A stretch of 31,335 nt of DNA from a virus, in IMG/VR virus record IMGVR_UViG_3300009184_000129, positions 1 to 31,335 of that record. One strand, given 5' to 3'. Both the position numbers and the translations under genes were made by a program. The notes beneath the pieces are model-generated. The model did no database searches. It was not told the DNA's origin and was given only the letters and a program-made list of their open reading frames with translations. This document shows positions 13,282 through 19,433 of the stretch, piece after piece (the first letter of the stretch is position 1; every line of letters begins with the position of its first letter).

Positions 13282-13617
13282 ATGAAATTTAATGACAAAG
13301 AATTAGAAAGTAAAGCAAGACAAGAGGCTGCCTTACAAGCCCTGCATGATGAGAACAAACGTTTAGGTTTGTATGATTATGAGATAGGGTTTATTGAAGG
13401 TAAAGCACATTACAAAACCTCACGGCAAGAATTGCGTGAGCAAATTGAAGGCTTGGAACGCGACTATGAATTGCTACTTGCTGAGAAAAACCGCCCATGG
13501 GTTGGGTTGACGGATGAGGAAATTGCTCAAGGCAACAAAGAATCTTTTGTAACACAGCAGGCATTTGAATCTGCCGTGTATTGGGCTGAAGCCAAACTAA
13601 AGGAGAAGAACACATGA
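13282..13617 (+). CDS. Unknown helical protein, 111 residues
   Basis: The ATG at 13282 has AAAGGA upstream. The open frame upstream of it is a shadow of the primase. The middle is a long charged helix, probably coiled coil (about residues 45-75: REQIEGLERDYELLLAEK), followed by NRPWVGLTDEEIAQ, a segment often seen in small phage proteins. No enzymatic motif is present. It ends in an ATGA overlap with the next gene. Confidence 0.75.
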   Translation: MKFNDKELESKARQEAALQALHDENKRLGLYDYEIGFIEGKAHYKTSRQELREQIEGLERDYELLLAEKNRPWVGLTDEEIAQGNKESFVTQQAFESAVYWAEAKLKEKNT

Positions 13618-13832
13618 AATTTAAACGACAATGGGTTGACCCAGCAGAAGGCTGGAAGTATGGTTTCCCTAAAATCTATGACTCAGATACAGACGGAACA
13701 ATGGAAGAATGGTTACTCAAGAATGGCTATCCAAAGAGCATGATTCAGTTCCCAATTCGCTACTGGCTTGCAGTAGCAGAGGATGAAGAAAGTGTTGTTA
13801 AAATACAACTTGACAAACAAGATAATGTATGA
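13614..13832 (+). CDS. Unknown 72-residue protein
   Basis: It starts in an ATGA overlap. It opens MKFKRQWVDPAEGWKYGFPK and carries MEEWLLKNGYPKSMI, then an acidic end. No recognised family. Its last codons form the -35 and spacer of the helicase promoter, and its stop codon abuts the -10 box. Confidence 0.72.
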   Translation: MKFKRQWVDPAEGWKYGFPKIYDSDTDGTMEEWLLKNGYPKSMIQFPIRYWLAVAEDEESVVKIQLDKQDNV

Positions 13833-13838
13833 TATAAT
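13810..13838 (+). promoter_or_regulatory. Perfect sigma70 promoter for the helicase-polymerase operon
   Basis: TTGACA (13810-13815), a 17-nt spacer and TATAAT (13833-13838), all consensus. The -35 and spacer lie inside the end of the gene at 13614-13832. The leader to the helicase start is an almost pure A/T stretch ending in AAGGAG. Confidence 0.88.
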
Positions 13839-13892
13839 TATATGTATATATAGTATATAATATATATAATATAATATATAAGGAGTATATCT

Positions 13893-15131
13893 ATTCTTCA
13901 TGAATTAAGTATTGTTAAACATCTACTAAACTATCCTGTCTGGGAATCTTACAAAGACAGGCTTACTCTTTCTGACTTAACGAAAGAAATACAACCAGTT
14001 TATTCTGTCCTTGATAACTTTCATAGACAGAATGAAAGCAAGACAAACTTGACTGTAAACGACTTAGCAAACCTCTTGTTTGCTTCGTCTGCTAAGGACA
14101 AGGACTACTACCAAGGCGTCTTAGAGAACTTAGAAACTCTTGACGTAGGTGAAGACAGCACCATAACTCTTATCAACTCTATCCTGTCGCATAAGAAGCT
14201 CAAGGAAATATCTCTTGCTGCTTACGATGTTACTGAAGGTAAACTAGAACATGATAAGATGCGTGAGTTGCTCACAGAGTATCTCAAGGAGCAAGAAGCC
14301 CATGAGAAAGAAGAACAGTTTGATTTCATATCAGACGATTTAGAGGAACTTGTAAATGATGCAGTCAGAAAACCAGGACTACGATGGCGCGTTAAAACAC
14401 TCAATAGTATGCTTGGCTCTCTCAGGAAAGGCGATTTCGGATTTATATTCGCTCGGCCTGAAACAGGAAAAACCACCTTCTTGGCTAGTGAAACTACCTT
14501 TATGGCGGAGCAGCTTACAGAAGATGCAGGACCAATTGTATGGTTCAATAACGAAGAGCAAGGAAACAAAGTAAAGCTTCGTTGCTATCAGGCTAGCCTA
14601 GGCATGGACATGCCAACATTGTTCAGTGACCTCAAAGGCAACCGTGAAGCCTACATGGAGAAGACTAAGGGCAAGCATAAAATCTTTGACAGTGGCATCA
14701 TACATAGAAGCACAGTCGAACAAGTATGCAAGCAGTATAAACCTTCTCTTGTCATCTTTGACCAAATTGATAAAATCAACGGCTTTACAAATGACCGTGA
14801 AGACTTACGTCTAGGTTCAATTTACATGTGGGCTAGGGAACTGGCTAAGGAGTATTGTCCTGTCATTGGTGTGTGTCAAGCAGACGGCACTGGCGAGGGA
14901 CAGAAGTGGCTTACTATGGCAAACGTAGCCAATGCCAAGACTAGTAAGCAAGCAGAGGCAGATTGGATTATAGGCATCGGTAAGATTGCAGATGCTGGCT
15001 ATGAGAACTTACGTTACTTACATGCCAGTAAAAACAAACTCATGGGTGACTCAGACAGTTTGCCAGACATGCGACATGGTAAGAAAGAGGTATTAATTAA
15101 TGCAAACATTGCCAGATACGAAGATATATGA
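13893..15131 (+). CDS. DnaB-like replicative helicase, probably starting at ATT
   Basis: This is the ring helicase of the fork (SF4, RecA fold). The catalytic half has a Walker A FARPETGKTTF (about residues 186-196), a Walker B SLVIFDQIDK, and later HASKNKLMG. The frame has no ATG or GTG at its 5' end. The first TTG (14049) would delete about 52 residues of the N-terminal region. AAGGAG at 13880-13885 lies 7 nt before an in-frame ATT at 13893, giving ILHELSIVKHLLNYPVWESY, which looks like a genuine helicase N-terminus. ATT is therefore preferred. An out-of-frame ATG at 13899 has only two codons (ATG AAT TAA). Total 412 residues. Confidence 0.87.
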   Translation: MLHELSIVKHLLNYPVWESYKDRLTLSDLTKEIQPVYSVLDNFHRQNESKTNLTVNDLANLLFASSAKDKDYYQGVLENLETLDVGEDSTITLINSILSHKKLKEISLAAYDVTEGKLEHDKMRELLTEYLKEQEAHEKEEQFDFISDDLEELVNDAVRKPGLRWRVKTLNSMLGSLRKGDFGFIFARPETGKTTFLASETTFMAEQLTEDAGPIVWFNNEEQGNKVKLRCYQASLGMDMPTLFSDLKGNREAYMEKTKGKHKIFDSGIIHRSTVEQVCKQYKPSLVIFDQIDKINGFTNDREDLRLGSIYMWARELAKEYCPVIGVCQADGTGEGQKWLTMANVANAKTSKQAEADWIIGIGKIADAGYENLRYLHASKNKLMGDSDSLPDMRHGKKEVLINANIARYEDI

Positions 15132-15294
15132 TTTGGTTAAGCAGTTCTTTACAATCCTAGAACGACAGGAAAGCACTGACTCAGGTCGGATGTTCCATCC
15201 AACAACAATTTCTAGTTGTAGAGTAATGGAACAATTAAAGCTAGAAAAGGTATTAGAAGGGATGAAACATGAAATTTCCAAAACACCGAGCTAA
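15100..15294 (+). CDS. Conserved small phage protein, 64 residues
   Basis: The ATG at 15100 lies inside the end of the helicase gene, with AAAGAGG upstream. The sequence opens MQTLPDTKIYDLVKQFF and has a central ESTDSGRMFHPTTISSCRVM, which looks strongly constrained: FHP followed by ISSCRV is a pattern I associate with small proteins in phage replication operons. Function is unknown. The 3' end overlaps the next gene by 26 nt. Confidence 0.72.
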   Translation: MQTLPDTKIYDLVKQFFTILERQESTDSGRMFHPTTISSCRVMEQLKLEKVLEGMKHEISKTPS

Positions 15295-15466
15295 CTGTTA
15301 TGTAGTAGTGCGCTACCTTGGAGACAACACTACCGTGTGTGGTGTGTTCCCTACCTATGACGGAGCAGATGCCTACAAGGGTGCTTGTGAGCAGGATTGG
15401 ATTGACTCCAAGGCTACCTACAACGCAGAATTTGATGTAGTAATGACCACATATTATGACGCATGA
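15269..15466 (+). CDS. Unknown 65-residue protein
   Basis: The ATG at 15269 has GAAGGGATG upstream. The product opens MKFPKHRANCYVVVRYLGDN, with CGVFPTYDGADAYKGACEQD in the middle. It is a small mixed fold without a known motif. It ends in an ATGA overlap with the DNA polymerase gene. Confidence 0.7.
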   Translation: MKFPKHRANCYVVVRYLGDNTTVCGVFPTYDGADAYKGACEQDWIDSKATYNAEFDVVMTTYYDA

Positions 15467-16587
15467 ACATCTTAGCCTTAGACACAGAAACAACAACATT
15501 TAATAAAGGAAACCCTTATGACCAACGTAATAGACTTGTATGTATTAGCTTTGCCTCAGATAATCACTCTGGTGCTGTGTGTGTGGACGCTCTTAGGGCT
15601 GTCATACGTGATGTTGAAAGTGTCGACATGGTTGTTGGATTCAATTTCAAGTTTGATCTCGCGTGGCTTCTCAAAGTCGGGGTCTATCAGCTAAGCAACA
15701 AGCAGATATGGGATGTACAAATCGCTGAATTTATCCTGTCAAACCAAACCAACAGATTCCCAAGCCTGAATGAGACATGTGAGCGTTACGGGCTGGAAGC
15801 AAAGCTTGATGTGGTTAAGACAGAATATTGGGACAAAGGAATAGACACAGATAAAATACCTTGGGATGTGCTGGCTAGTTATGCGACTAGAGATGCCGAG
15901 CTAACACTTGCTTGTTACCATGCTCAACGAAAGCTAATGACGCCTGCCCAAGTCAAACTGTGTTTCCTTATGTGTCAGGATTTGAAAATATTACAAGAGA
16001 TGGAAGCCAATGGCATTCCGTTCAACGAACAACTATGTATCACTAGAGCTAAGGAGGTTGATGACAAAATATCAGCGCTTAAGGGAAAACTCGAAGCTAT
16101 CTATTCTACCGTTCCTATTAATTTTGCCTCTAACGATCATCTTTCTGCCTTTCTTTATGGTGGCATTGTTAAAGAAGATGGTAAGGAGCATGTTGGATTT
16201 TATAAAACAGGAACCAAGGCGGGTCAACCCAAATACAAAAATATAATTATTGAACATCATTTGCCTAGAATCTACCAGCCCCTCAAGGGCAGTGAGATGG
16301 CTAAGGCTGGCAACTATGCCACAGATGAAGCAACCTTGCGTAAGCTGAAGGGTAATAAGTCTCTTGTGAATATGCTCCTAGAGCTATCCAAACTTGAGAA
16401 ACTCAACGGCACATATTACAATGGTCTTATTAAACTTAGAAAAGAAATGAATTGGGAAGAGGGAATGCTACATGGCAACTTCAATCAGACAACAGCGCAA
16501 ACAGGTCGGCTATCTAGTTCTAGACCAAATCTGCAAAACTTTGCTAGCGAACTCCAAGACATATTTGTCTCCAAGTACGTACACTAA
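15463..16587 (+). CDS. DNA polymerase family A, N-terminal part: 3'-5' exonuclease and start of polymerase domain
   Basis: This is the first of two polymerase polypeptides. Exonuclease motifs are intact: LALDTETT (D7, E9), GFNFKFD (N61, D65) and YATRDAE (Y140, D144). It continues through the thumb and into TGRLSSSRPNLQN (about 347-359), then stops at FVSKYVH, a few residues before palm motif A, which lies in the gene at 16980. A copy of GGTCTATCAG (15681-15690) encodes VYQ in the exonuclease domain. The stop is followed by small genes rather than by an intron-like structure. The two products presumably assemble into one enzyme. Confidence 0.92.
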   Translation: MNILALDTETTTFNKGNPYDQRNRLVCISFASDNHSGAVCVDALRAVIRDVESVDMVVGFNFKFDLAWLLKVGVYQLSNKQIWDVQIAEFILSNQTNRFPSLNETCERYGLEAKLDVVKTEYWDKGIDTDKIPWDVLASYATRDAELTLACYHAQRKLMTPAQVKLCFLMCQDLKILQEMEANGIPFNEQLCITRAKEVDDKISALKGKLEAIYSTVPINFASNDHLSAFLYGGIVKEDGKEHVGFYKTGTKAGQPKYKNIIIEHHLPRIYQPLKGSEMAKAGNYATDEATLRKLKGNKSLVNMLLELSKLEKLNGTYYNGLIKLRKEMNWEEGMLHGNFNQTTAQTGRLSSSRPNLQNFASELQDIFVSKYVH

Positions 16588-16675
16588 AGAGGAACTAGAG
16601 CAAGCAAACAGAGACCTTCCTTGGGCATTACGGGATTGGTCATACGAGGCTGAGAAGGAGAAAAGAAATGCATGA
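16565..16675 (+). CDS. Possible 36-residue peptide in the polymerase split
   Basis: A TTG at 16565 opens a frame reading MSPSTYTKEELEQANRDLPW and ending EKEKRNA, overlapping the end of the polymerase N-terminal gene and the start of the next gene. The frame is open further upstream, but only as a shadow of the polymerase. No good ribosome-binding site precedes the TTG. The highly charged sequence with clear codon structure after the polymerase stop is the main support. Confidence 0.35.
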   Translation: MSPSTYTKEELEQANRDLPWALRDWSYEAEKEKRNA

Positions 16676-16802
16676 CGAAGTAGAAGACGATGAGTATGAG
16701 TGTCCTGCATGTGGAGGTCCAATGTATACACAACCTCATTGGAAGTATTCACAATGTGATGACTGTGGCTTTACAGAAGTAAAAGAAGGAGATTATGACT
16801 GA
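16668..16802 (+). CDS. Mini zinc-ribbon protein inserted in the polymerase split, 44 residues
   Basis: The ATG at 16668 follows GAAGGAG. The protein reads MHDEVEDDEYECPACGGPMY and continues to YSQCDDCGF, giving CxxC at 12-15 and 30-33, a treble-clef or ribbon zinc fold, with acidic ends. It sits between the two halves of the DNA polymerase gene and overlaps the next start. A structural role bridging the halves is an attractive guess but has no direct support. Confidence 0.7.
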   Translation: MHDEVEDDEYECPACGGPMYTQPHWKYSQCDDCGFTEVKEGDYD

Positions 16803-16980
16803 AATAAAACAACTTGAGTATAACGACGGACTTGTCAACTTTGCTTCTTTGTTACAACAACATGGAGTTAAGCGAGTGCTAATGGATTTCCAGATGCATT
16901 ACCCTGGCTATTTTATGGAGATTAAGAATGCCATTAACACCTATCCAAACAAACCCGCAGCAGCTCTCCTAAGAAAGTAA
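16795..16980 (+). CDS. Unknown 61-residue protein in the polymerase split
   Basis: The ATG at 16795 has AGAAGGAG upstream, and the stop overlaps the start of the polymerase C-terminal gene as TAATG. The product is helical (LVNFASLLQQHGVKRVLMDF), with no known motif. Tight overlaps on both sides show it is part of the coupled operon rather than a passive insertion. Confidence 0.7.
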   Translation: MTEIKQLEYNDGLVNFASLLQQHGVKRVLMDFQMHYPGYFMEIKNAINTYPNKPAAALLRK

Positions 16981-17693
16981 TGCTGATACAATGTGACGCA
17001 AGTCAACTAGAATGGCGTACGCTGTTAGAGCTAGCCAAAGACGACGTAGGTATACAAGAAATACTAGGAGGGGAAGACACCCATGCTAAGAATCAAGAGG
17101 CTTTTGGCCTGCCTTCAAGGCTCATCGCTAAGATATTTTTATTCAGAACCATTTATCGTGGCTCTGGCTGGTCTTTCGCTAATGATCCTGACTTCATGCA
17201 CGTATCAACCAGTCCCGACTTTTGGGACGACATGAATGAGCGCTTCTACAGAAAGTACTCAGGCATTGACGCTTGTCATAGAAAATGGAAAGATATCATC
17301 ATGGGTGGTAACCCAATCGTTGGACCCATGGGTAGAAGTTGGTCTTGTCCCCCCAAGCGAGACTATAGAGGAGAACTTAAAATACCTTGGACAACTCTTA
17401 CAAACTATCCCGTTCAAGGAACTGGTGCTGACGTTATGATGATGGCTAGAATAATGGCTAAGAAAAGGATACAGGATGCCAGAATCCCTTGTGATTTTAT
17501 CTCTACTGTGCATGATTCCATTGTTATTGACACTGAACAAAGATACCTCGAGCAAATACGAGGAATTTTTGAAACCGTTTTTACTGATATTCCTAGCAGA
17601 ATTAAGTCTGTGTTTGGGTATAACTGGACTACTCCTATGGCTTGCGAGAGCAAGTATGGCATGAACATGAAAGATATGCAAAAATTCTCTTGA
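16980..17693 (+). CDS. DNA polymerase family A, C-terminal part: palm and fingers
   Basis: The second polymerase polypeptide begins directly with motif A: MLIQCDASQLEWR (catalytic D6, E11). The fingers O-helix equivalent is SRLIAKIFLFRTIYRGSG (R47, K51, Y59) and motif C is FISTVHDSIVID (H178, D179). All catalytic residues are present, so the split enzyme can be active if the parts assemble. The ATG sits in a TAATG overlap with weak Shine-Dalgarno character, so its translation probably depends on the upstream small gene. The stop codon lies inside the -35 box of the ssDNA-binding protein promoter. Confidence 0.93.
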   Translation: MLIQCDASQLEWRTLLELAKDDVGIQEILGGEDTHAKNQEAFGLPSRLIAKIFLFRTIYRGSGWSFANDPDFMHVSTSPDFWDDMNERFYRKYSGIDACHRKWKDIIMGGNPIVGPMGRSWSCPPKRDYRGELKIPWTTLTNYPVQGTGADVMMMARIMAKKRIQDARIPCDFISTVHDSIVIDTEQRYLEQIRGIFETVFTDIPSRIKSVFGYNWTTPMACESKYGMNMKDMQKFS

Positions 17694-17718
17694 CACGGAG
17701 ATTAAAACGTGTTACAAT
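17690..17718 (+). promoter_or_regulatory. Sigma70 promoter for the ssDNA-binding protein gene
   Basis: TTGACA (17690-17695), a 17-nt spacer and TACAAT (17713-17718, one base off) overlap the stop of the polymerase gene. The gene start is 33 nt further on. The RNA genes at 18.3 kb could also be read from here. Confidence 0.82.
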
Positions 17719-17750
17719 AATAGTATAGACACTAATAATTTAAGGAAATT

Positions 17751-18290
17751 ATGAACATAACCATTTTGTCTGTTGACATTAAAACAGTACCTACCGCTAA
17801 AGGTAGCTATCAAACCGCTGACGTTGCTTACAAGAACAACTCGTTCCAAGGCAAAGTAGAAGGTAAGAAGGTCATGTCCTTCGGTGCAACCAAAGATAGC
17901 TTCTCAACATTGGCTCTTGCACAGCCAGGCGAAAGTTACGAGGTTACAATTGTTAAAAATGACAAAGGCTACAACGACTGGGTCTCCATGGCTAAGGCTG
18001 AGGCTGGGGCCTCTAGCCCTGCTGTATCGGCTTCTGCTGGTGGTAAGGCTCCTGCAGCAACGCCACGTAGCACCTACGAAACACCAGAAGAACGGGCGCA
18101 GAGGCAAGTACTTATTGTACGTCAATCTAGCCTTAGTGCTTCTGTCAATCTGCTATTGGCTGGCGCTAAAACTCCACCATCAGTAGAAAGCGTATTAGCT
18201 ATCGCTAAGCAGTTTGAAGACTATGTGTTTGGTAAACAAGCACTTGGTCCCATCAGTGAGATGTCTGACGACTTCCCACAGGTAGACTAA
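17751..18290 (+). CDS. Single-stranded DNA-binding protein, OB-fold type
   Basis: This abundant replication protein probably coats ssDNA. It has a beta-rich N-terminal half (ITILSVDIKTVPTAKGSYQT onward, to about residue 85) consistent with an OB fold, an Ala/Ser/Pro linker (about 85-108), a helical part and an acidic C-terminus DDFPQVD like the partner-binding tips of SSBs. The ATG follows AAGGAAATT. It has its own promoter directly after the polymerase gene. Assignment rests on domain plan, tail and position rather than on a diagnostic motif. Confidence 0.8.
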   Translation: MNITILSVDIKTVPTAKGSYQTADVAYKNNSFQGKVEGKKVMSFGATKDSFSTLALAQPGESYEVTIVKNDKGYNDWVSMAKAEAGASSPAVSASAGGKAPAATPRSTYETPEERAQRQVLIVRQSSLSASVNLLLAGAKTPPSVESVLAIAKQFEDYVFGKQALGPISEMSDDFPQVD

Positions 18291-18295
18291 ATAAT

Positions 18296-18370
18296 GCAGC
18301 GTTTAGTGTAATGGTAGCACACGATTCTGTGAAAGTCGTAGAAACGGATCAAAACCGTAACGTCTGCCCA
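18296..18370 (+). tRNA. tRNA-His (anticodon GTG) with bulged acceptor stem, CCA encoded
   Basis: The D arm is GTGT-AATGGTA-GCAC. The anticodon arm is CGATT-CTGTGAA-AGTCG with GTG at 34-36. The T arm is ACGG-ATCAAAA-CCGT (four clean pairs). The acceptor is GCAGCGTT with AACG-T-CTGC: eight pairs including the histidine-specific extra G-C, with a single T bulged on the 3' side. CCA is encoded. The bulge and an A in place of T54 make it somewhat degenerate, so charging should not be assumed. Confidence 0.78.
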
Positions 18371-18376
18371 TAGTTT

Positions 18377-18468
18377 TGAGGGTTGTCAAGCCAGCAATCG
18401 AGGATGTTGACGTAGGGCTTTTTCTGGCTTTCCACCCTACCTAGTTGAAGACCAAATCGAAACCCTCA
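18377..18468 (+). ncRNA. Structured RNA of unknown class between two tRNA-type genes
   Basis: An outer stem TGAGGGTT/AACCCTCA (18377-18384 with 18461-18468) encloses two hairpins that are directly adjacent in sequence: GTCAA/TTGAC (18385-18389 with 18407-18411) and GTAGGG/CCCTAC (18412-18417 with 18435-18440). Both have 17-nt loops. The loops contain complementary GCCAG (18390-18394) and CTGGC (18424-18428). If the first hairpin opens, the pairing extends to AAGCCAG/CTGGCTT, a pseudoknot. It does not fold as a tRNA (no D-loop GG, no TTC loop) and has no ORF. I do not recognise the class. Confidence 0.4.
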
Positions 18469-18476
18469 CCCTATTA

Positions 18477-18546
18477 GCTGATATAGTTCAATTGGTAGAA
18501 TGCTCGGGGTATCTGAGTAAATGGGAGTTCGAGTCCCCCTATCAGC
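18477..18546 (+). tRNA. tRNA-like gene with shortened anticodon arm
   Basis: The acceptor is perfect over seven pairs (GCTGATA/TATCAGC). The D arm GTTC-AATTGGTA-GAAT and the TTCGAGT T loop are normal, although one T-stem pair is A-C. The anticodon arm is only 15 nt instead of 17: CTCGG-GGTAT-CTGAG (5-nt loop) or CTCG-GGGTATC-TGAG (7-nt loop, GTA at the anticodon place but G instead of U33). No CCA is encoded. It may be a tRNA-Tyr relative, a decayed tRNA, or a tRNA-like RNA with another job. Confidence 0.6.
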
Positions 18547-18554
18547 TTTCTTAT

Positions 18555-18821
18555 ATGAAAATACCTAAACAATTTAATCTGGCTGGTTCTACATGGACAG
18601 TCACACAAATACATGATTACAATCTCTTAGGAAGTTGTAACCGTGACACTAGACAAATCATTCTAAAGAAGAATGTTATGCAAGAGGTTAAGGAACAAAC
18701 CTTCTACCATGAACTCATTCATGCAATCTTTTACATGTTAGGTAAAGATGAACATGATGAGAAAGAGGTAGATGTGCTTGCTACTTTCCTACATCATTTT
18801 ATACAATCTGCGGAGTACTAA
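18555..18821 (+). CDS. Small zinc metallopeptidase-like protein (HExxH)
   Basis: The ATG at 18555 lies 9 nt after the tRNA-like gene. The frame is open upstream but only through that RNA. The 88-residue product has FYHELIHAIFY with the HExxH zinc site (H52, E53, H56) and a downstream acid-rich helix DEKEVDVLATFLHH (Glu71 is a candidate third ligand). The short, single-helix-pair form resembles minimal phage peptidase-like proteins. Substrate is unknown, and loss of activity cannot be excluded. The stop overlaps the next start (TAATG). Confidence 0.8.
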   Translation: MKIPKQFNLAGSTWTVTQIHDYNLLGSCNRDTRQIILKKNVMQEVKEQTFYHELIHAIFYMLGKDEHDEKEVDVLATFLHHFIQSAEY

Positions 18822-18973
18822 TGCCTTTAAAGAAATCTAAATCAAGTAAAGCTGTTTCTGAAAACATTAAAACAGAAATGAAAGCTGGTAAGCCCCAAAA
18901 GCAAGCAGTAGCAATTGCTTTGGATGTCAAGCGTAAAGCAGGCGGTAAAGTTCCTGCAAAGAAAGGCATGTAA
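18821..18973 (+). CDS. Small basic protein, 50 residues
   Basis: It starts in a TAATG overlap. It reads MPLKKSKSSKAVSENIKTEM and continues through KAGKPQKQAVAIALDVKRKA. The KAVSENIKTEMKAG/KPQKQAVAIAL pattern is one I know as a conserved small phage protein (DUF6496-like). It is lysine-rich and may bind DNA. It is the first of three overlapping basic genes. Confidence 0.75.
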   Translation: MPLKKSKSSKAVSENIKTEMKAGKPQKQAVAIALDVKRKAGGKVPAKKGM

Positions 18974-19137
18974 TGGCTACAAAACCTGGATTGTATGCAA
19001 ACATTAACGCAAAAAAAGAACGTATTAAAGCAGGTTCTGGTGAACACATGAACAAGGTTGGTAGTAAAAATGCTCCAACCAAACAAGATTTCATTGACTC
19101 TGCTAAAACTGCAAAGAAACCAAAGAAAGGTAAATAA
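18973..19137 (+). CDS. Small basic protein, 54 residues
   Basis: It starts and ends in TAATG overlaps. It reads MATKPGLYANINAKKERIKA and has GSGEHMNKVGSKNAPTKQDF, a pattern I recognise from small conserved proteins of aquatic phages. It is rich in Lys, with no cysteine and no membrane segment. Function is unknown. Confidence 0.75.
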   Translation: MATKPGLYANINAKKERIKAGSGEHMNKVGSKNAPTKQDFIDSAKTAKKPKKGK

Positions 19138-19433
19138 TGGTAGCTGCTTGGCAAAAGAAAGAAGGTAAGAATCCAAAGGGTGGGCTTAACGCAAAAGGCC
19201 GTGCCTCTTACAAAGCTGAAACAGGGGGTACATTAAAGGCTCCTGTTAAGTCAGGAGACAATCCACGACGTGCTTCTTTTCTAGCACGTATGGGTGGTAT
19301 GCCTGGCCCAGAAGAGAAGGATGGTAAACCTACCCGTCTTAAGCTGTCCTTACAGGCTTGGGGTGCTTCATCTAAAGCAGACGCTAAGGCTAAAGCCAGC
19401 GCAATTTCTGCACGTAACAAAAAGGCTAAATGA
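19137..19433 (+). CDS. DUF6321-like basic protein, 98 residues
   Basis: The sequence WQKKEGKNPKGGLNAKGRAS, then KAPVKSGDNPRRASFLARMG and MPGPEEKDGKPTRLKLSLQA, is characteristic of a widespread family of unknown function in phages and viral metagenomes (DUF6321). It is highly basic with Gly/Lys/Arg-rich segments and an Ala/Lys C-terminal tail (ADAKAKASAISARNKKAK). It may be nucleic-acid binding. It ends in an overlap with the exonuclease gene. Confidence 0.85.
   Translation: MVAAWQKKEGKNPKGGLNAKGRASYKAETGGTLKAPVKSGDNPRRASFLARMGGMPGPEEKDGKPTRLKLSLQAWGASSKADAKAKASAISARNKKAK

Noticed and set aside
16575-16980. Group I or II intron or intein in the DNA polymerase gene
   Set aside because: The interval is filled by overlapping small ORFs, the upstream gene ends in a normal stop and the downstream one in a normal coupled start. 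No intein ends or intron core were recognised.
18377-18468. Class II tRNA (Leu/Ser) with long variable arm
   Set aside because: The closing stem could be an acceptor, but there is no D-loop GG, no T arm with TTC, and no anticodon arm of normal form.
18492-18554. Upstream extension of the metallopeptidase frame
   Set aside because: It would translate the tRNA-like gene. The ATG at 18555 directly follows the RNA and gives a sensible protein.
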